This document shows, one piece after another, positions 1 to 7,935 of a stretch of 64,000 nt of DNA (its first letter is position 1; every line of letters begins with the position of its first letter). The notes under the pieces are model-generated. The model saw nothing but the letters and a program-made list of their open reading frames with translations. It ran no database searches and was not told where the DNA came from. Made by a program: the position numbers and the translations under genes. The stretch comes from Sphaerisporangium krabiense (GTDB lineage Bacteria > Actinomycetota > Actinomycetes > Streptosporangiales > Streptosporangiaceae): the NCBI RefSeq assembly GCF_014200435.1, contig NZ_JACHBR010000004.1:1-64000 (forward strand). The letters are read 5' to 3'.

Positions 1-2
1 CG

Positions 3-773
3 CGGGCGCCGCGCCGGTCCGTCCCCGACGGCAAGGGCGGCCACCTGGTGGACGGCCTGCTGATCCCGCCGTCGTACTCGTTCGCCACGCTGGCCCGGCT
101 GCCCCGGTTCCGGCTGTACGCCTCGCTGCTGCAACAGCCGGGCGCCGAGACGCCGGACTTCGCGGCGCAGGTCGACGAGATCCTCGCCCTGCTGGACGGC
201 ACCTACGTGTCGGCCGACGGCATCGACGCGCACGCCGTCCCCGGCGAGGGCGCCGAGCTGGCGGTGTGGGTGCTCGGCAGCAGCGGCGGCCAGAGCGCGC
301 GGGTCGCGGGCGAGCGCGGGCTGCCGTTCGCGGCGAACTACCACGTCAGCCCATCCAGCGTGCTGGAGGCGGTGGACGCCTACCGCGCGGCGTTCAAGCC
401 CTCGGCGACGCTCGCCGCCCCGTACGTGCTGGTGTCGGCGGACGTGCTGGTGACCCCGGACGACGAGACGGCCCGCGCGGTGGGCGCGCCGTTCGGCCAC
501 TGGGTGCGGTCGATCCGCACCGGCCGGGGCGCGATGCCGTACCCCTCGCCGGAGGAGGCCGCGGCCGACCCGCTGAGCGAGGAGGACCGCCTGCTGGTGG
601 CCGACCGGCTGGACACGCGGTTCGCCGGGCCGCCGGAGACCGTGGTGGAGCGGCTACGGGTGCTCAGGGACGTCACCGGGGCCGACGAACTGCTCGTCAC
701 GACCATCGCCCACGACCACGCCGACCGGGTGCGCTCCTTCCGGCTGCTCGCCGAGGCCTGGGGCCTGGACTAG
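3..773 (+). CDS. Luciferase-like (LLM class) flavin monooxygenase, 3' part
   Basis: The reading frame is open to the left edge, so the true start lies outside the window; the GTG at 48 is probably internal. The visible 256 or so residues look like the C-terminal two thirds of a bacterial luciferase-family TIM barrel that oxidises substrates with reduced flavin or F420. Supporting motifs are VWVLGSSGGQSA followed by GLPFAANYHVSP, and the C-terminal FAGPPETVVERL segment, which is typical of this family. The substrate cannot be inferred. The next gene starts 119 bp downstream on the same strand with its own ribosome binding site. Confidence 0.85.
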   Translation, partial: RAPRRSVPDGKGGHLVDGLLIPPSYSFATLARLPRFRLYASLLQQPGAETPDFAAQVDEILALLDGTYVSADGIDAHAVPGEGAELAVWVLGSSGGQSARVAGERGLPFAANYHVSPSSVLEAVDAYRAAFKPSATLAAPYVLVSADVLVTPDDETARAVGAPFGHWVRSIRTGRGAMPYPSPEEAAADPLSEEDRLLVADRLDTRFAGPPETVVERLRVLRDVTGADELLVTTIAHDHADRVRSFRLLAEAWGLD

Positions 774-892
774 CGCGGCCGGGAACCGCGCCGGGGGGCT
801 CGTTCGTCCCACGGGAGAGCAGGTGCGCGGCCTGGGGCGGCGATGGCAGGATGATTCCCCAGTCACCCCGCGGAAGCGGAGGAAGGGGGAGG

Positions 893-1573
893 ATGTCCGC
901 CGATCCCGGTGCGGCGCGCGGCGGCGCGCGCGAGCTCGCGGCGCGCTACCAGGAACGCGGCGACCCGCTCGGCTGGTTCGAGCCGCTGTACTCGGCGGCC
1001 GAGCGCGGCGAGGGCGTGGTCCCCTGGGCGCACCGCGTGCCGAACTCCCTGGTCGTGGGCTGGGCCGAGGCCACGGCGGCGAACGGCGCCGGACGCACCG
1101 CGCTGGTCCCCGGCTGCGGGCTCGGCGACGACGCCGAGTACCTGGCGGGGCTCGGCTTCGCGGTGACCGCCTTCGACATCGCCCCGACGGCCGTCGCGGC
1201 CGCCCGCCGCCGCTTCCCCGGCACCTCCGTGCGCTACGTCACCGCCGACCTGCTGGACCCGCCCGCCGCGTGGCGGGGCGCCTTCGACCTGGTGGCCGAG
1301 GCGTACACGCTGCAGGTCCTGCGCGGGCCGCTGCGCGAGCGCGCCATGGCGTCCCTGGCGGGCCTGCTCGCGCCCGGGGGCACGCTGCTGGTCGTGGCCC
1401 GCGCCCGCGAGGAGTCCGACCCGCCCGGCCACATGCCCTGGCCGCTCACCCGCGCCGAGGTCGAGTCCTTCGGGGCACGCGCGCTGACCGCGGCGCGCGT
1501 GGACCTGGTGCCGGGGCCGCCCGGCGGCGACCCTCCGGTGCGGTACTGGCGCGCGGAGTTCCGCGCGGCGTGA
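893..1573 (+). CDS. SAM-dependent methyltransferase (TPMT-like class I fold)
   Basis: Encodes 226 residues. The ATG at 893 follows a strong GGAAGGGGGAGG ribosome binding site; a longer open frame extends upstream but lacks a plausible start. The SAM-binding motif I, ALVPGCGLGDDAEYL, lies near residues 69-83, followed by an acidic motif II (AFDIAPTAV) and a post-core FDLVAEAYTLQVL segment. The PGCG signature and the tryptophan-rich N-terminus (GWFEPLYS) resemble the thiopurine/small-molecule methyltransferase group, so a small-molecule acceptor is more likely than nucleic acid. The acceptor itself is unknown. Confidence 0.85.
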   Translation: MSADPGAARGGARELAARYQERGDPLGWFEPLYSAAERGEGVVPWAHRVPNSLVVGWAEATAANGAGRTALVPGCGLGDDAEYLAGLGFAVTAFDIAPTAVAAARRRFPGTSVRYVTADLLDPPAAWRGAFDLVAEAYTLQVLRGPLRERAMASLAGLLAPGGTLLVVARAREESDPPGHMPWPLTRAEVESFGARALTAARVDLVPGPPGGDPPVRYWRAEFRAA

Positions 1574-1643
1574 CCGGCACGCCCGCGAGGGGGACCCGCG
1601 CACGACGTCCCGTCCCCCAGCACCGACGACCGAGGAGCGGCAC

Positions 1644-2159
1644 GTGACGAAGCGTCCCCTGATACTTCTGGACGTGGACGGGGTGCTGAACCCGGCCAGG
1701 CGCCACTCCCTGCGGCAGCGCCGCCACGAGTGCGTGCTGGACGGCCGCTCCTACCGGATCCTGCTCGACGCCCGGCACGGCGCCAAGCTGGCGGCGCTGG
1801 CCCGCGACACCGGCGCCGAGCTGGCCTGGGCCACCACCTGGGAGGATCACGCCAACGCCGAGATCGCCCCGCGCCTCGGCCTGCCCGCGCTGCCCGTCAT
1901 CGCGGTGAACGGCGACCCGGGCTCGCGCGCGGGCGAGCACTTCAAGACCCGGCACGTCGCCGAGTACGTCGCCGGGCGGCCGTTCGTCTGGTTCGACGAC
2001 GGCCTCGGCGTCCCCGACTGGCAGTACCTCAAGGACCATCCCGGCGTGGGCGAGTTCCTGCTGGTCGACGTGGAGCCCCGCACCGGGCTCACCGACGCGC
2101 ACCTGGAGCGCGCCCGCGCCTGGCTGTCGGGCCGAGACGCCGAGGCCGTTGATCGTTAA
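1644..2159 (+). CDS. HAD-superfamily hydrolase-like protein
   Basis: A 171-residue protein with a GTG start behind GAGGAG. The N-terminal LILLDVDGVLNP is a HAD motif I (DxDG), ATTWEDHAN supplies the motif II threonine, and VWFDDG resembles the motif IV acidic pair. It has no cap domain and is short for the family, matching the small HAD proteins of actinomycetes usually annotated as hypothetical or as phosphatases of unknown substrate. It is probably a cytosolic phosphatase or phosphotransferase. It sits between a methyltransferase and a secreted phosphodiesterase, with no clear operon logic. Confidence 0.75.
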   Translation: MTKRPLILLDVDGVLNPARRHSLRQRRHECVLDGRSYRILLDARHGAKLAALARDTGAELAWATTWEDHANAEIAPRLGLPALPVIAVNGDPGSRAGEHFKTRHVAEYVAGRPFVWFDDGLGVPDWQYLKDHPGVGEFLLVDVEPRTGLTDAHLERARAWLSGRDAEAVDR

Positions 2160-2233
2160 CCGCCCCGCCATCCCGGGGACAGGTGCGGCCGTTAGCGTGC
2201 CCCGCGGATCACGAGAGTGGGGTGTGCCCGGAC

Positions 2234-3325
2234 ATGAAGAAGTCAACGCTGGCGGTGCTCGCGGCCGGAGCGATGGTGGCCATCGCGTTTCCGCAGACCG
2301 CTACCGCCGGAGACCGCGACCACCACGGCGGCGAGCCCATCGTCATCGGCCACCGCGGTGCCAGCGCCATCCGGCCTGAGCACACGCTGTTGTCCTACGA
2401 GGCGGCGATCAAGCTGGGGGCCGACTACATCGAGCCGGACCTGGTGTCCACCAAGGACCACGTGCTGGTCGCCCGGCACGAGAACGAGATCGGCGGCACC
2501 ACCGACGTCGAGAACCACCCCGAGTTCACGGCGCGCAGGACCACCAAGACCATCGACGGCGTGGCGGTGACCGGCTGGTTCACCGAGGACTTCACGCTGG
2601 CCGAGCTGCGCACGCTGCGCGCCGAGGAGCGCATCCCCGACCTGCGCCCGGACAACACCGCGTTCAACGGGCTGGCGCAGGTCCCGACCCTCGACGAGGT
2701 GCTCGACCTCGCCCGCCGCAACGGCGTGGGCGTCTACCCCGAGACCAAGCACCCGAGCTACTTCGACTCGATCGGGCTGTCGCTGGAGGAGCCGCTGCTG
2801 CAGACGCTGAAGCGCCACGGCCTCGACGGCCCGCGCGCGCCGGTGTTCATCCAGTCGTTCGAGACCGGGAACCTCAAGGAGCTGCGCCGGCTGACCCGCC
2901 TGCCGCTGATCCAGCTCGTCAACGGCAGCGGCGCCCCCTACGACTGGGTGGCGGCCGGCGACAAGCGCACCTACGCCGACATGGTGACCCCGGAGGGGCT
3001 GCGGGAGGTGGCCGGGTACGCCGACGGCGTGGGCGTGGCGACCACGCGGATCGTCCCGGCGGGCCCGGACGGCAGGCTGCTGCAGCCGACCACGCTGATC
3101 AAGGACGCGCACCGCCGCGGCCTGAAGGTGCACACCTGGACGATCCGCCCGGAGAACTCGCAGCTCCCGGTGGACTACCGGCTCGGCGATCCCGCGAGCC
3201 CGGCCTTCCCCCGCGCCACCGGCGACGTCACCGGCTGGCTGGAGCGGTTGTACGGCCTGGGCGTGGACGGGGTGTTCTCCGACGACCCGGGCATCGCGGT
3301 CGCCACGCGGGCCCGCCTGTTCTAG
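2234..3325 (+). CDS. Secreted glycerophosphodiester phosphodiesterase
   Basis: Encodes 363 residues. The ATG at 2234 gives a clean signal peptide (MKKSTLAVLAAGAMVA, then a likely cleavage after TATA); upstream starts would bury it. The mature part is a GDPD TIM barrel: IGHRGASAIRPEHTLLS carries the first catalytic histidine, ARHENEIGGTTDV aligns with the second histidine region, and PETKHP supplies the metal-binding glutamate. The enzyme would hydrolyse glycerophosphodiesters outside the cell to glycerol 3-phosphate and an alcohol, typically for phosphate or glycerol scavenging. A perfect 14-bp stem terminator follows the gene. Confidence 0.92.
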   Translation: MKKSTLAVLAAGAMVAIAFPQTATAGDRDHHGGEPIVIGHRGASAIRPEHTLLSYEAAIKLGADYIEPDLVSTKDHVLVARHENEIGGTTDVENHPEFTARRTTKTIDGVAVTGWFTEDFTLAELRTLRAEERIPDLRPDNTAFNGLAQVPTLDEVLDLARRNGVGVYPETKHPSYFDSIGLSLEEPLLQTLKRHGLDGPRAPVFIQSFETGNLKELRRLTRLPLIQLVNGSGAPYDWVAAGDKRTYADMVTPEGLREVAGYADGVGVATTRIVPAGPDGRLLQPTTLIKDAHRRGLKVHTWTIRPENSQLPVDYRLGDPASPAFPRATGDVTGWLERLYGLGVDGVFSDDPGIAVATRARLF

Positions 3326-3384
3326 CGGGCTCGGCTCTGGCGGGCCTGGCCTGGCGGGCCTGGTCTGGCGGCTCGGCCGAGAGG

Positions 3385-3419
3385 GCGGCCGCCGGCGGGC
3401 CCGGTCCGCCGGCGGCCGC
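3385..3419. terminator. Bidirectional hairpin terminator
   Basis: A perfect 14-bp GC-rich stem (GCGGCCGCCGGCGG and its complement) with a 7-nt loop lies between two convergent genes that end at 3325 and 3483. There is no U-tract, which is usual in this GC range. Confidence 0.75.
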
Positions 3420-3482
3420 GGGGGCGTCCCCGCGCGGGGACCGAAGGGAGGGTCCTCGCGCGAGGGCGCGGGAGGGGACGTC

Positions 3483-3866
3483 TCAGCTCGCGGCGGCGCA
3501 GATGGCGTAGACGCTGATGCCCACGTCGGCGTAGCGGTTCTGGCGGCCGAGGCCGATCCAGCCCTTGCCGTCCTCGGTGGGGAAGCTGCCGACGAGGACG
3601 GCGTCGTTGCCCTGGGCCTCGGCGCCCCCGCCGACCGCCCGCTTGCCGTTGGGGCAGTACACGGTGCGGCGCTGGAAGTTGGGCACGTTGGCGTTGGGCA
3701 GCTTGACGATCTGGTAGCCGGTGAAGTCGGCGGCCGGGCGCACGGCGGCGGGGGCGGGGGCCGGGACGGTGGCCGCGCCGGAGGCGGGGGCGGCGGCGAT
3801 CGTGGCCAGCCCCGCGCAGCAGGCGGCGGCGACCGCCCCGAGCGTCCAGAGCTTCTTGGCGTGCAT
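3483..3866 (-). CDS. Small secreted protein of unknown function
   Basis: Encodes 127 residues. The ATG at 3866 follows GAAGGAGA and begins a typical signal peptide (MHAKKLWTLGAVAAACCAG, with cleavage expected after ASGA). The mature domain of about 95 residues contains KLPNANVPNFQRRTVYCPNGKRAVGGGAEA and ends VYAICAAAS. Its two cysteines could form one disulfide in an exported fold. The CPNGKRAVGGGAE type motif occurs in small exported actinomycete proteins of unknown role. The gene is monocistronic, convergent with the glycerophosphodiesterase. Confidence 0.8.
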   Translation of the reverse strand: MHAKKLWTLGAVAAACCAGLATIAAAPASGAATVPAPAPAAVRPAADFTGYQIVKLPNANVPNFQRRTVYCPNGKRAVGGGAEAQGNDAVLVGSFPTEDGKGWIGLGRQNRYADVGISVYAICAAAS

Positions 3867-4221
3867 GGCGTCTCTCCTTCGAATGGTTCCCCGCCCCGTC
3901 TCGCGCGGCCGGCGACGGGACGCACCGTCGCGTTCCCCGTGGCGTCGGGGGCTGGGGATCTTCGGTTCGTCACCGGAAGTATCCAGATAGCCACTCAGCG
4001 TGTCCATGCCGTCGCCGGGGCCGCCGGGGCCCGTGGAGCGGCGCCCACTTTTGCCGCCGTAATCGCTTGACGCGGCCACCGGCCGGGCGACCTGCGCGTT
4101 CCGCGCGCCGTCCCGGCCCGCGCGCCGCCCGGGGCGCGGGCGTGTCGCGGCACCCTACGGCCACAAGAGGACAGCCCGGAGGACGGCCTGGCGCCCCTTA
4201 CATCCCCTTTATCAGACAAGA

Positions 4222-4236
4222 TCCCCATATTGGGGA
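4222..4236. promoter_or_regulatory. Palindrome TCCCCA-TAT-TGGGGA
   Basis: A perfect 6-bp inverted repeat with a 3-bp centre in an AT-rich pocket between GC-rich genes. It is a candidate operator, about 355 bp upstream of egtA. The regulator is unknown. Confidence 0.4.
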
Positions 4237-4252
4237 GATCATATGTTTTGCG

Positions 4253-4272
4253 GCACTAATCCTATTTAGTGC
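4253..4272. promoter_or_regulatory. Palindrome GCACTAA-TCCTAT-TTAGTGC
   Basis: A perfect 7-bp inverted repeat with a 6-bp spacer, lying 16 bp after the first palindrome in the same AT-rich pocket. It could be an operator or a small hairpin. No T-run follows, so a terminator is less likely. Confidence 0.4.
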
Positions 4273-4590
4273 TTCAAATGGTGGAATGCCGGGTACGTGA
4301 TGCTTAGCCGCCCGCCGGCGCCGCCAACGACCGGACGGACGCCTGATTCTCGCCTGGTTCTGCACCTTTGCCCGCCTCCGGCCGCCTTTTCCGACTTTCT
4401 CCGCGCAGCTTCGGGACCCCTTCGCGACCTGTTCACCTTTCGCACCGGTCCGGCGCATTCCGGCCCGCACGCTTCGGTCCGCGCCGTCCCGCCCGCCGCC
4501 CGCTCCCGCCGCACACGCCGCACACGCCGCACACGAAGTGGAGGTCTCCACGGCTCTGCCGACCGTCCACGCCTCGCCCTAGGAGGTCCC

Positions 4591-5826
4591 ATGATCGGTA
4601 CGGAGAACAGCGACGCGCGGGTCCGCGACCTGGCGGACGTGGAGGAGTTCGCCCGGCGGTGCTTCCAAGGCTCCCCCGGCGACCAGGTCGGGGTCGAGCT
4701 GGAGTTCCTGGTCTTCGACCGCGCCGACCCTGCGCGCCAGGTCGGCGTGTCCCGGATCATCGACGCCCTTCCCCCGCTGACGCGCGGCAGCGCCCTCACC
4801 TTCGAGCCCGGCGGCCAGCTCGAACTGTCCGGTTCCCCGGCCCCGCTGGCCCGGGCGGTGCGCCAGGTGGCCGCCGACCTGGACACCGCGCGCCGCGCCC
4901 TCGGCGACGACGGGCTGCTGCTCGCCGGGATCGGCCTGGACCCGATCCGGCCGCCCGAGCGCCAGCTCCGCGCGCCCCGCTACGAGGCGATGGCCGAGCT
5001 GCTCGGCGTCCCCTACGGCCCGCTGATGATGTGCCTGTCGGCGTCCATCCAGGTCAACGTGGACCTTGGCCCGAAGCCCGCGGTCCGCTGGGAGCGCGCC
5101 TGCGCCCTCGGCCCCGTCCTGAACGCCGCCTTCGCCAACTCGCCGCTGACCGGTTCGCGGCCGTGCGGGTGGATGTCGGGACGCCAGGCCGTCTGGCTGC
5201 ACCTGGACCCCACGCGCACCCGCCCCGTGGTCTGGGAGGACGACCCGGCCGCCGCGTGGGCGCGCTACCTCATGGACGCCCGCCTCATGCTGCTGCGTGA
5301 GAAAGGGACCCGCCGCCCGCCCTCCCCCAGCCGGGCCACCTTCGCCGACTGGACGCGCTCGCCGCACCTCGGCGGGCACCCGCCCACGGTCCGCGACCTG
5401 GCCTACCACGCCACCACCGTTTTCCCGCCGGTACGGCCGCGCGGGTGGCTGGAGGTCCGCTACCTCGACGCGCTGCCCCCGCGCTGGTGGCCCGCCTGCG
5501 TGGCCGTCACCGGCGCCCTGCTGCTGGACGACCGGGCCGCCGACGCCGCCCTGGCCGCCGCCGCGCCGCTGGCCGACCGCTGGTGGCACGCCGCGCGGGT
5601 GGGCCTCGGCGACCCGCGCGTGCGCCGCGCCGCCGAGGAGTGCTTCCGCGCCGCCGCGCCGGCCCTCCCCCGGCTCGGCGCCGAGCCGTGGCTGGTCGCC
5701 GACGTGGAGTCCTACGCCGAGCGGCACGTCGTGCCGGGGCGGTCGCCCGCCGCCGAGGCGCTGCGCCGCGCCCGCGAGCCCGGCGCCGGCCCGCTGGCCT
5801 GGCTGAGCGAGGAGGTCGTGGCATGA
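4591..5826 (+). CDS. egtA: Glutamate-cysteine ligase of ergothioneine biosynthesis
   Basis: Encodes 411 residues. The ATG at 4591 follows AGGAGGTCCC; the frame is open further upstream but without coding character. EgtA joins glutamate and cysteine with ATP to give gamma-glutamylcysteine, the sulfur donor used by EgtB in the mycobacterial ergothioneine route. The GCS2-type QVGVELEFLVFD motif near the N-terminus supplies the metal-binding glutamates, and GWLEVRYLDALP is a family signature. It is first in egtABCD and its stop overlaps the egtB start in ATGA, so translation is probably coupled. Confidence 0.92.
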   Translation: MIGTENSDARVRDLADVEEFARRCFQGSPGDQVGVELEFLVFDRADPARQVGVSRIIDALPPLTRGSALTFEPGGQLELSGSPAPLARAVRQVAADLDTARRALGDDGLLLAGIGLDPIRPPERQLRAPRYEAMAELLGVPYGPLMMCLSASIQVNVDLGPKPAVRWERACALGPVLNAAFANSPLTGSRPCGWMSGRQAVWLHLDPTRTRPVVWEDDPAAAWARYLMDARLMLLREKGTRRPPSPSRATFADWTRSPHLGGHPPTVRDLAYHATTVFPPVRPRGWLEVRYLDALPPRWWPACVAVTGALLLDDRAADAALAAAAPLADRWWHAARVGLGDPRVRRAAEECFRAAAPALPRLGAEPWLVADVESYAERHVVPGRSPAAEALRRAREPGAGPLAWLSEEVVA

Positions 5827-7145
5827 CCGCGGCGACGCGGCTGAAGGACCGCATCGCCGCCGAGCTGGAGGAGGGCCGCGGCCGCTCGCTGACCTACACC
5901 GACATCGACGACGACCTGCTGGTGCGCCAGCACTCCCCGCTGATGTCCCCGCTGGTGTGGGATCTCGCGCACGTCGGCAACTACGAGGAGCTGTGGGTTC
6001 TGCGCGCGCTGGCCGGCGCGGAGCCGACCCGGCCGGAGATCGACACGCTGTACGACGCCTTCGCCCACCCGCGCAAGGAGCGCCCCCTCCTGCCCCTGCT
6101 CGGCCCCGCCGAGGCCCGCACCTACATCGCCGGGGTGCGCGGCCGGGTGCTGGACGTGCTGGACCTGATGGAGGACGGGGACCTGTACGGCCACGATCCG
6201 CTGCGCGCGGGCGGCTTCGCCTTCGGGCTGGCGCTCCAGCACGAGCACCAGCACGGCGAGACGATGCTGGCCACGCTGCAGCTGTCGGGCCGTCCCGGGC
6301 TCGTGCGCGACGGCGCGCTGCCCGCGGGACGGCCCGGCGGCCCGGCGGAGGTGCTCGTCCCCGCCGGCCCGTTCCGCATGGGCGCGGGAAGCGACCCCTG
6401 GGCCTACGACAACGAGCGGCCCGCCCACGAGGTGGACCTGCCCGCGTACTGGATCGACCGCCTGCCGGTGACCTGCGGCGCCTTCGCGGCGTTCGCCGAG
6501 GACGGCGGCTACGACGACCCCCGCTGGTGGGTTCCGCGCGGGTGGCGCTGGCGCGTGCGGCAGGGCGTGACGGCCCCGCTGTACTGGACGCGCGAGCCGG
6601 GCGGCGGGTGGTGGCGCTCCCGGTTCGGCCGGATGGAGCCGGTGCCGCCGGAGGAGCCCGTGCAGCACGTGAGCTGGTACGAGGCCGACGCCTACGCCCG
6701 CTGGGCGGGCAGGAGGCTGCCCACCGAGGCCGAGTGGGAGAAGGCCTGCGGCTGGGATCCCCGCGCCGGTCGCGCCCGCGCCTACCCGTGGGGCGACGCC
6801 GTGCCCGGGCCCGGGCACGCCAACCTGGGGCACCGCGCGTCGCGGCCGGCCCCGGCGGGCGCGTTCCCCGCGGGCGCGAGCCGCTACGGGGCCGAGCAGA
6901 TGATCGGGGACGTCTGGGAGTGGACCGGGTCGTGGTTCGTGCCCTATCCCGGGTTCCGCGCGTTCCCCTACCGGGAGTACAGCGAGGTGTTCTTCGGCCG
7001 TGACCACCGGGTGCTGCGCGGCGGCTCGTGGGCCACCCACGCCCTGGCCGTGCGCGCCTGCTTCCGCAACTGGGACCTGCCGATCCGGCGGCAGATCTTC
7101 GCGGGGTTCCGCTGCGCGCGCCCGGCCTCGCCCGAGGAGGCGTAG
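5823..7145 (+). CDS. egtB: Hercynine oxygenase (sulfoxide synthase)
   Basis: Encodes 440 residues. EgtB is a non-haem iron enzyme that attaches gamma-glutamylcysteine to hercynine and oxidises the sulfur with O2. The N-terminal DinB-like domain shows the iron-binding histidines in DLAHVGNYEELW and in QHEHQHGETM. The C-terminal formylglycine-enzyme-type domain shows VPAGPFRMGAG and VLRGGSWATH, plus FAGFRCAR at the end. Length and domain order match the family. The ATG overlaps the egtA stop, and egtC starts immediately after the stop. Confidence 0.94.
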   Translation: MTAATRLKDRIAAELEEGRGRSLTYTDIDDDLLVRQHSPLMSPLVWDLAHVGNYEELWVLRALAGAEPTRPEIDTLYDAFAHPRKERPLLPLLGPAEARTYIAGVRGRVLDVLDLMEDGDLYGHDPLRAGGFAFGLALQHEHQHGETMLATLQLSGRPGLVRDGALPAGRPGGPAEVLVPAGPFRMGAGSDPWAYDNERPAHEVDLPAYWIDRLPVTCGAFAAFAEDGGYDDPRWWVPRGWRWRVRQGVTAPLYWTREPGGGWWRSRFGRMEPVPPEEPVQHVSWYEADAYARWAGRRLPTEAEWEKACGWDPRAGRARAYPWGDAVPGPGHANLGHRASRPAPAGAFPAGASRYGAEQMIGDVWEWTGSWFVPYPGFRAFPYREYSEVFFGRDHRVLRGGSWATHALAVRACFRNWDLPIRRQIFAGFRCARPASPEEA

Positions 7146-7859
7146 ATGTGCCGGCACGCGGCGTGGCTCGGCGCGCCCCGCGCGCTCGCCTCGCTGCTCC
7201 AGGAGCCCGCCCACGGGCTGTGCCGGCAGGCGTACGCGCCGCGCATGCAGCGGTGCGGCACGGTGAACGCCGACGGCTTCGGGATGGGCTGGTACGACCC
7301 CGATTCGGGGCCCGAGCCGGTGCGCTACCGCCGTGGCGTCCCCATCTGGGCCGACGCCAACCTGCCCGGCCTGGCCCGGGCCGCGCGCTCGGGCTGCCTG
7401 ATGGCCGCGGTGCGCTCGGCCAGCCCCGGCATGCCGGTCGAGGAGTCGGCCACCGCGCCGTTCGCCGAGGGGCGCTGGCTGCTCAGCCACAACGGGCGGG
7501 TGGACCGCGCGGCGGTGCGCCCGCTGGCCGGGGACCGCTTCCCCGAGAGCCCGTGCGACTCGGCGTGGCTGGCCGCGGCGGTGTTCGCGCGGCTCGCCGC
7601 GGGCGCGCGGCTCGGCGCCGCGACGGCGGACGTGGTCGCGCTCGCGGGGCGGTGCGACCCCGCCGCGCGGCTGAACCTGCTGGTCGGCGACGGCGCCACG
7701 CTCGTGGCCACGGCCTGGAACGAGACCCTGTTCCTGCACCTGGGCGAGGGGGTGCTGCTCGCCAGCGAGCCTTTGGACGACCGGCCGGGCTGGGAGCCCG
7801 TGCCCGACCGGCATATCGTCCTCGCCACGCCCGACGGCGTGCGCGTCCAGCCGCTGTGA
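7146..7859 (+). CDS. egtC: Gamma-glutamyl hercynylcysteine sulfoxide amidohydrolase
   Basis: Encodes 237 residues starting directly after the egtB stop. After loss of the initiator methionine, MCRHAAWLG exposes the N-terminal nucleophile cysteine of class II glutamine amidotransferases. EgtC removes the gamma-glutamyl group from the EgtB product. Further family motifs are NADGFGMGWY and LLSHNGRVD. Placement between egtB and egtD confirms the assignment. Confidence 0.93.
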   Translation: MCRHAAWLGAPRALASLLQEPAHGLCRQAYAPRMQRCGTVNADGFGMGWYDPDSGPEPVRYRRGVPIWADANLPGLARAARSGCLMAAVRSASPGMPVEESATAPFAEGRWLLSHNGRVDRAAVRPLAGDRFPESPCDSAWLAAAVFARLAAGARLGAATADVVALAGRCDPAARLNLLVGDGATLVATAWNETLFLHLGEGVLLASEPLDDRPGWEPVPDRHIVLATPDGVRVQPL

Positions 7860-7935
7860 CGCGCCCCGGGCCAGGGGCGTTCCGCGGTTCACCGGCCCGT
7901 CGCCACCTGTTCACCGGTCACCTCAGGAGGTTCGC

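Larger units (their letters stand above)
3867..4590. other. Long intergenic region upstream of the ergothioneine operon
   Basis: This stretch of about 720 bp holds no convincing gene; the open frames crossing it lack coding bias or a ribosome binding site. It contains the promoter side of the reverse-strand secreted protein, an AT-rich island at about 4196-4290 with two palindromes, and a short CCGCACACG-type tandem repeat near 4508-4535. It presumably carries the promoter for the operon starting at 4591. Confidence 0.6.

Noticed and set aside
380-1647. Long open frames on both strands over the monooxygenase and methyltransferase genes
   Set aside because: They are out-of-frame shadows typical of GC-rich DNA: arginine/proline-rich translations with no motif or ribosome binding site.
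2243-3994. A 583-residue reverse-strand open frame across the glycerophosphodiesterase
   Set aside because: It is antisense to a well-supported gene with signal peptide and catalytic motifs, and its translation is low-complexity.
4198-4551. Reverse-strand 117-residue frame in the egtA upstream region
   Set aside because: It is Ala/Gly/Arg-rich, crosses both palindromes and the tandem repeat, and has no ribosome binding site.
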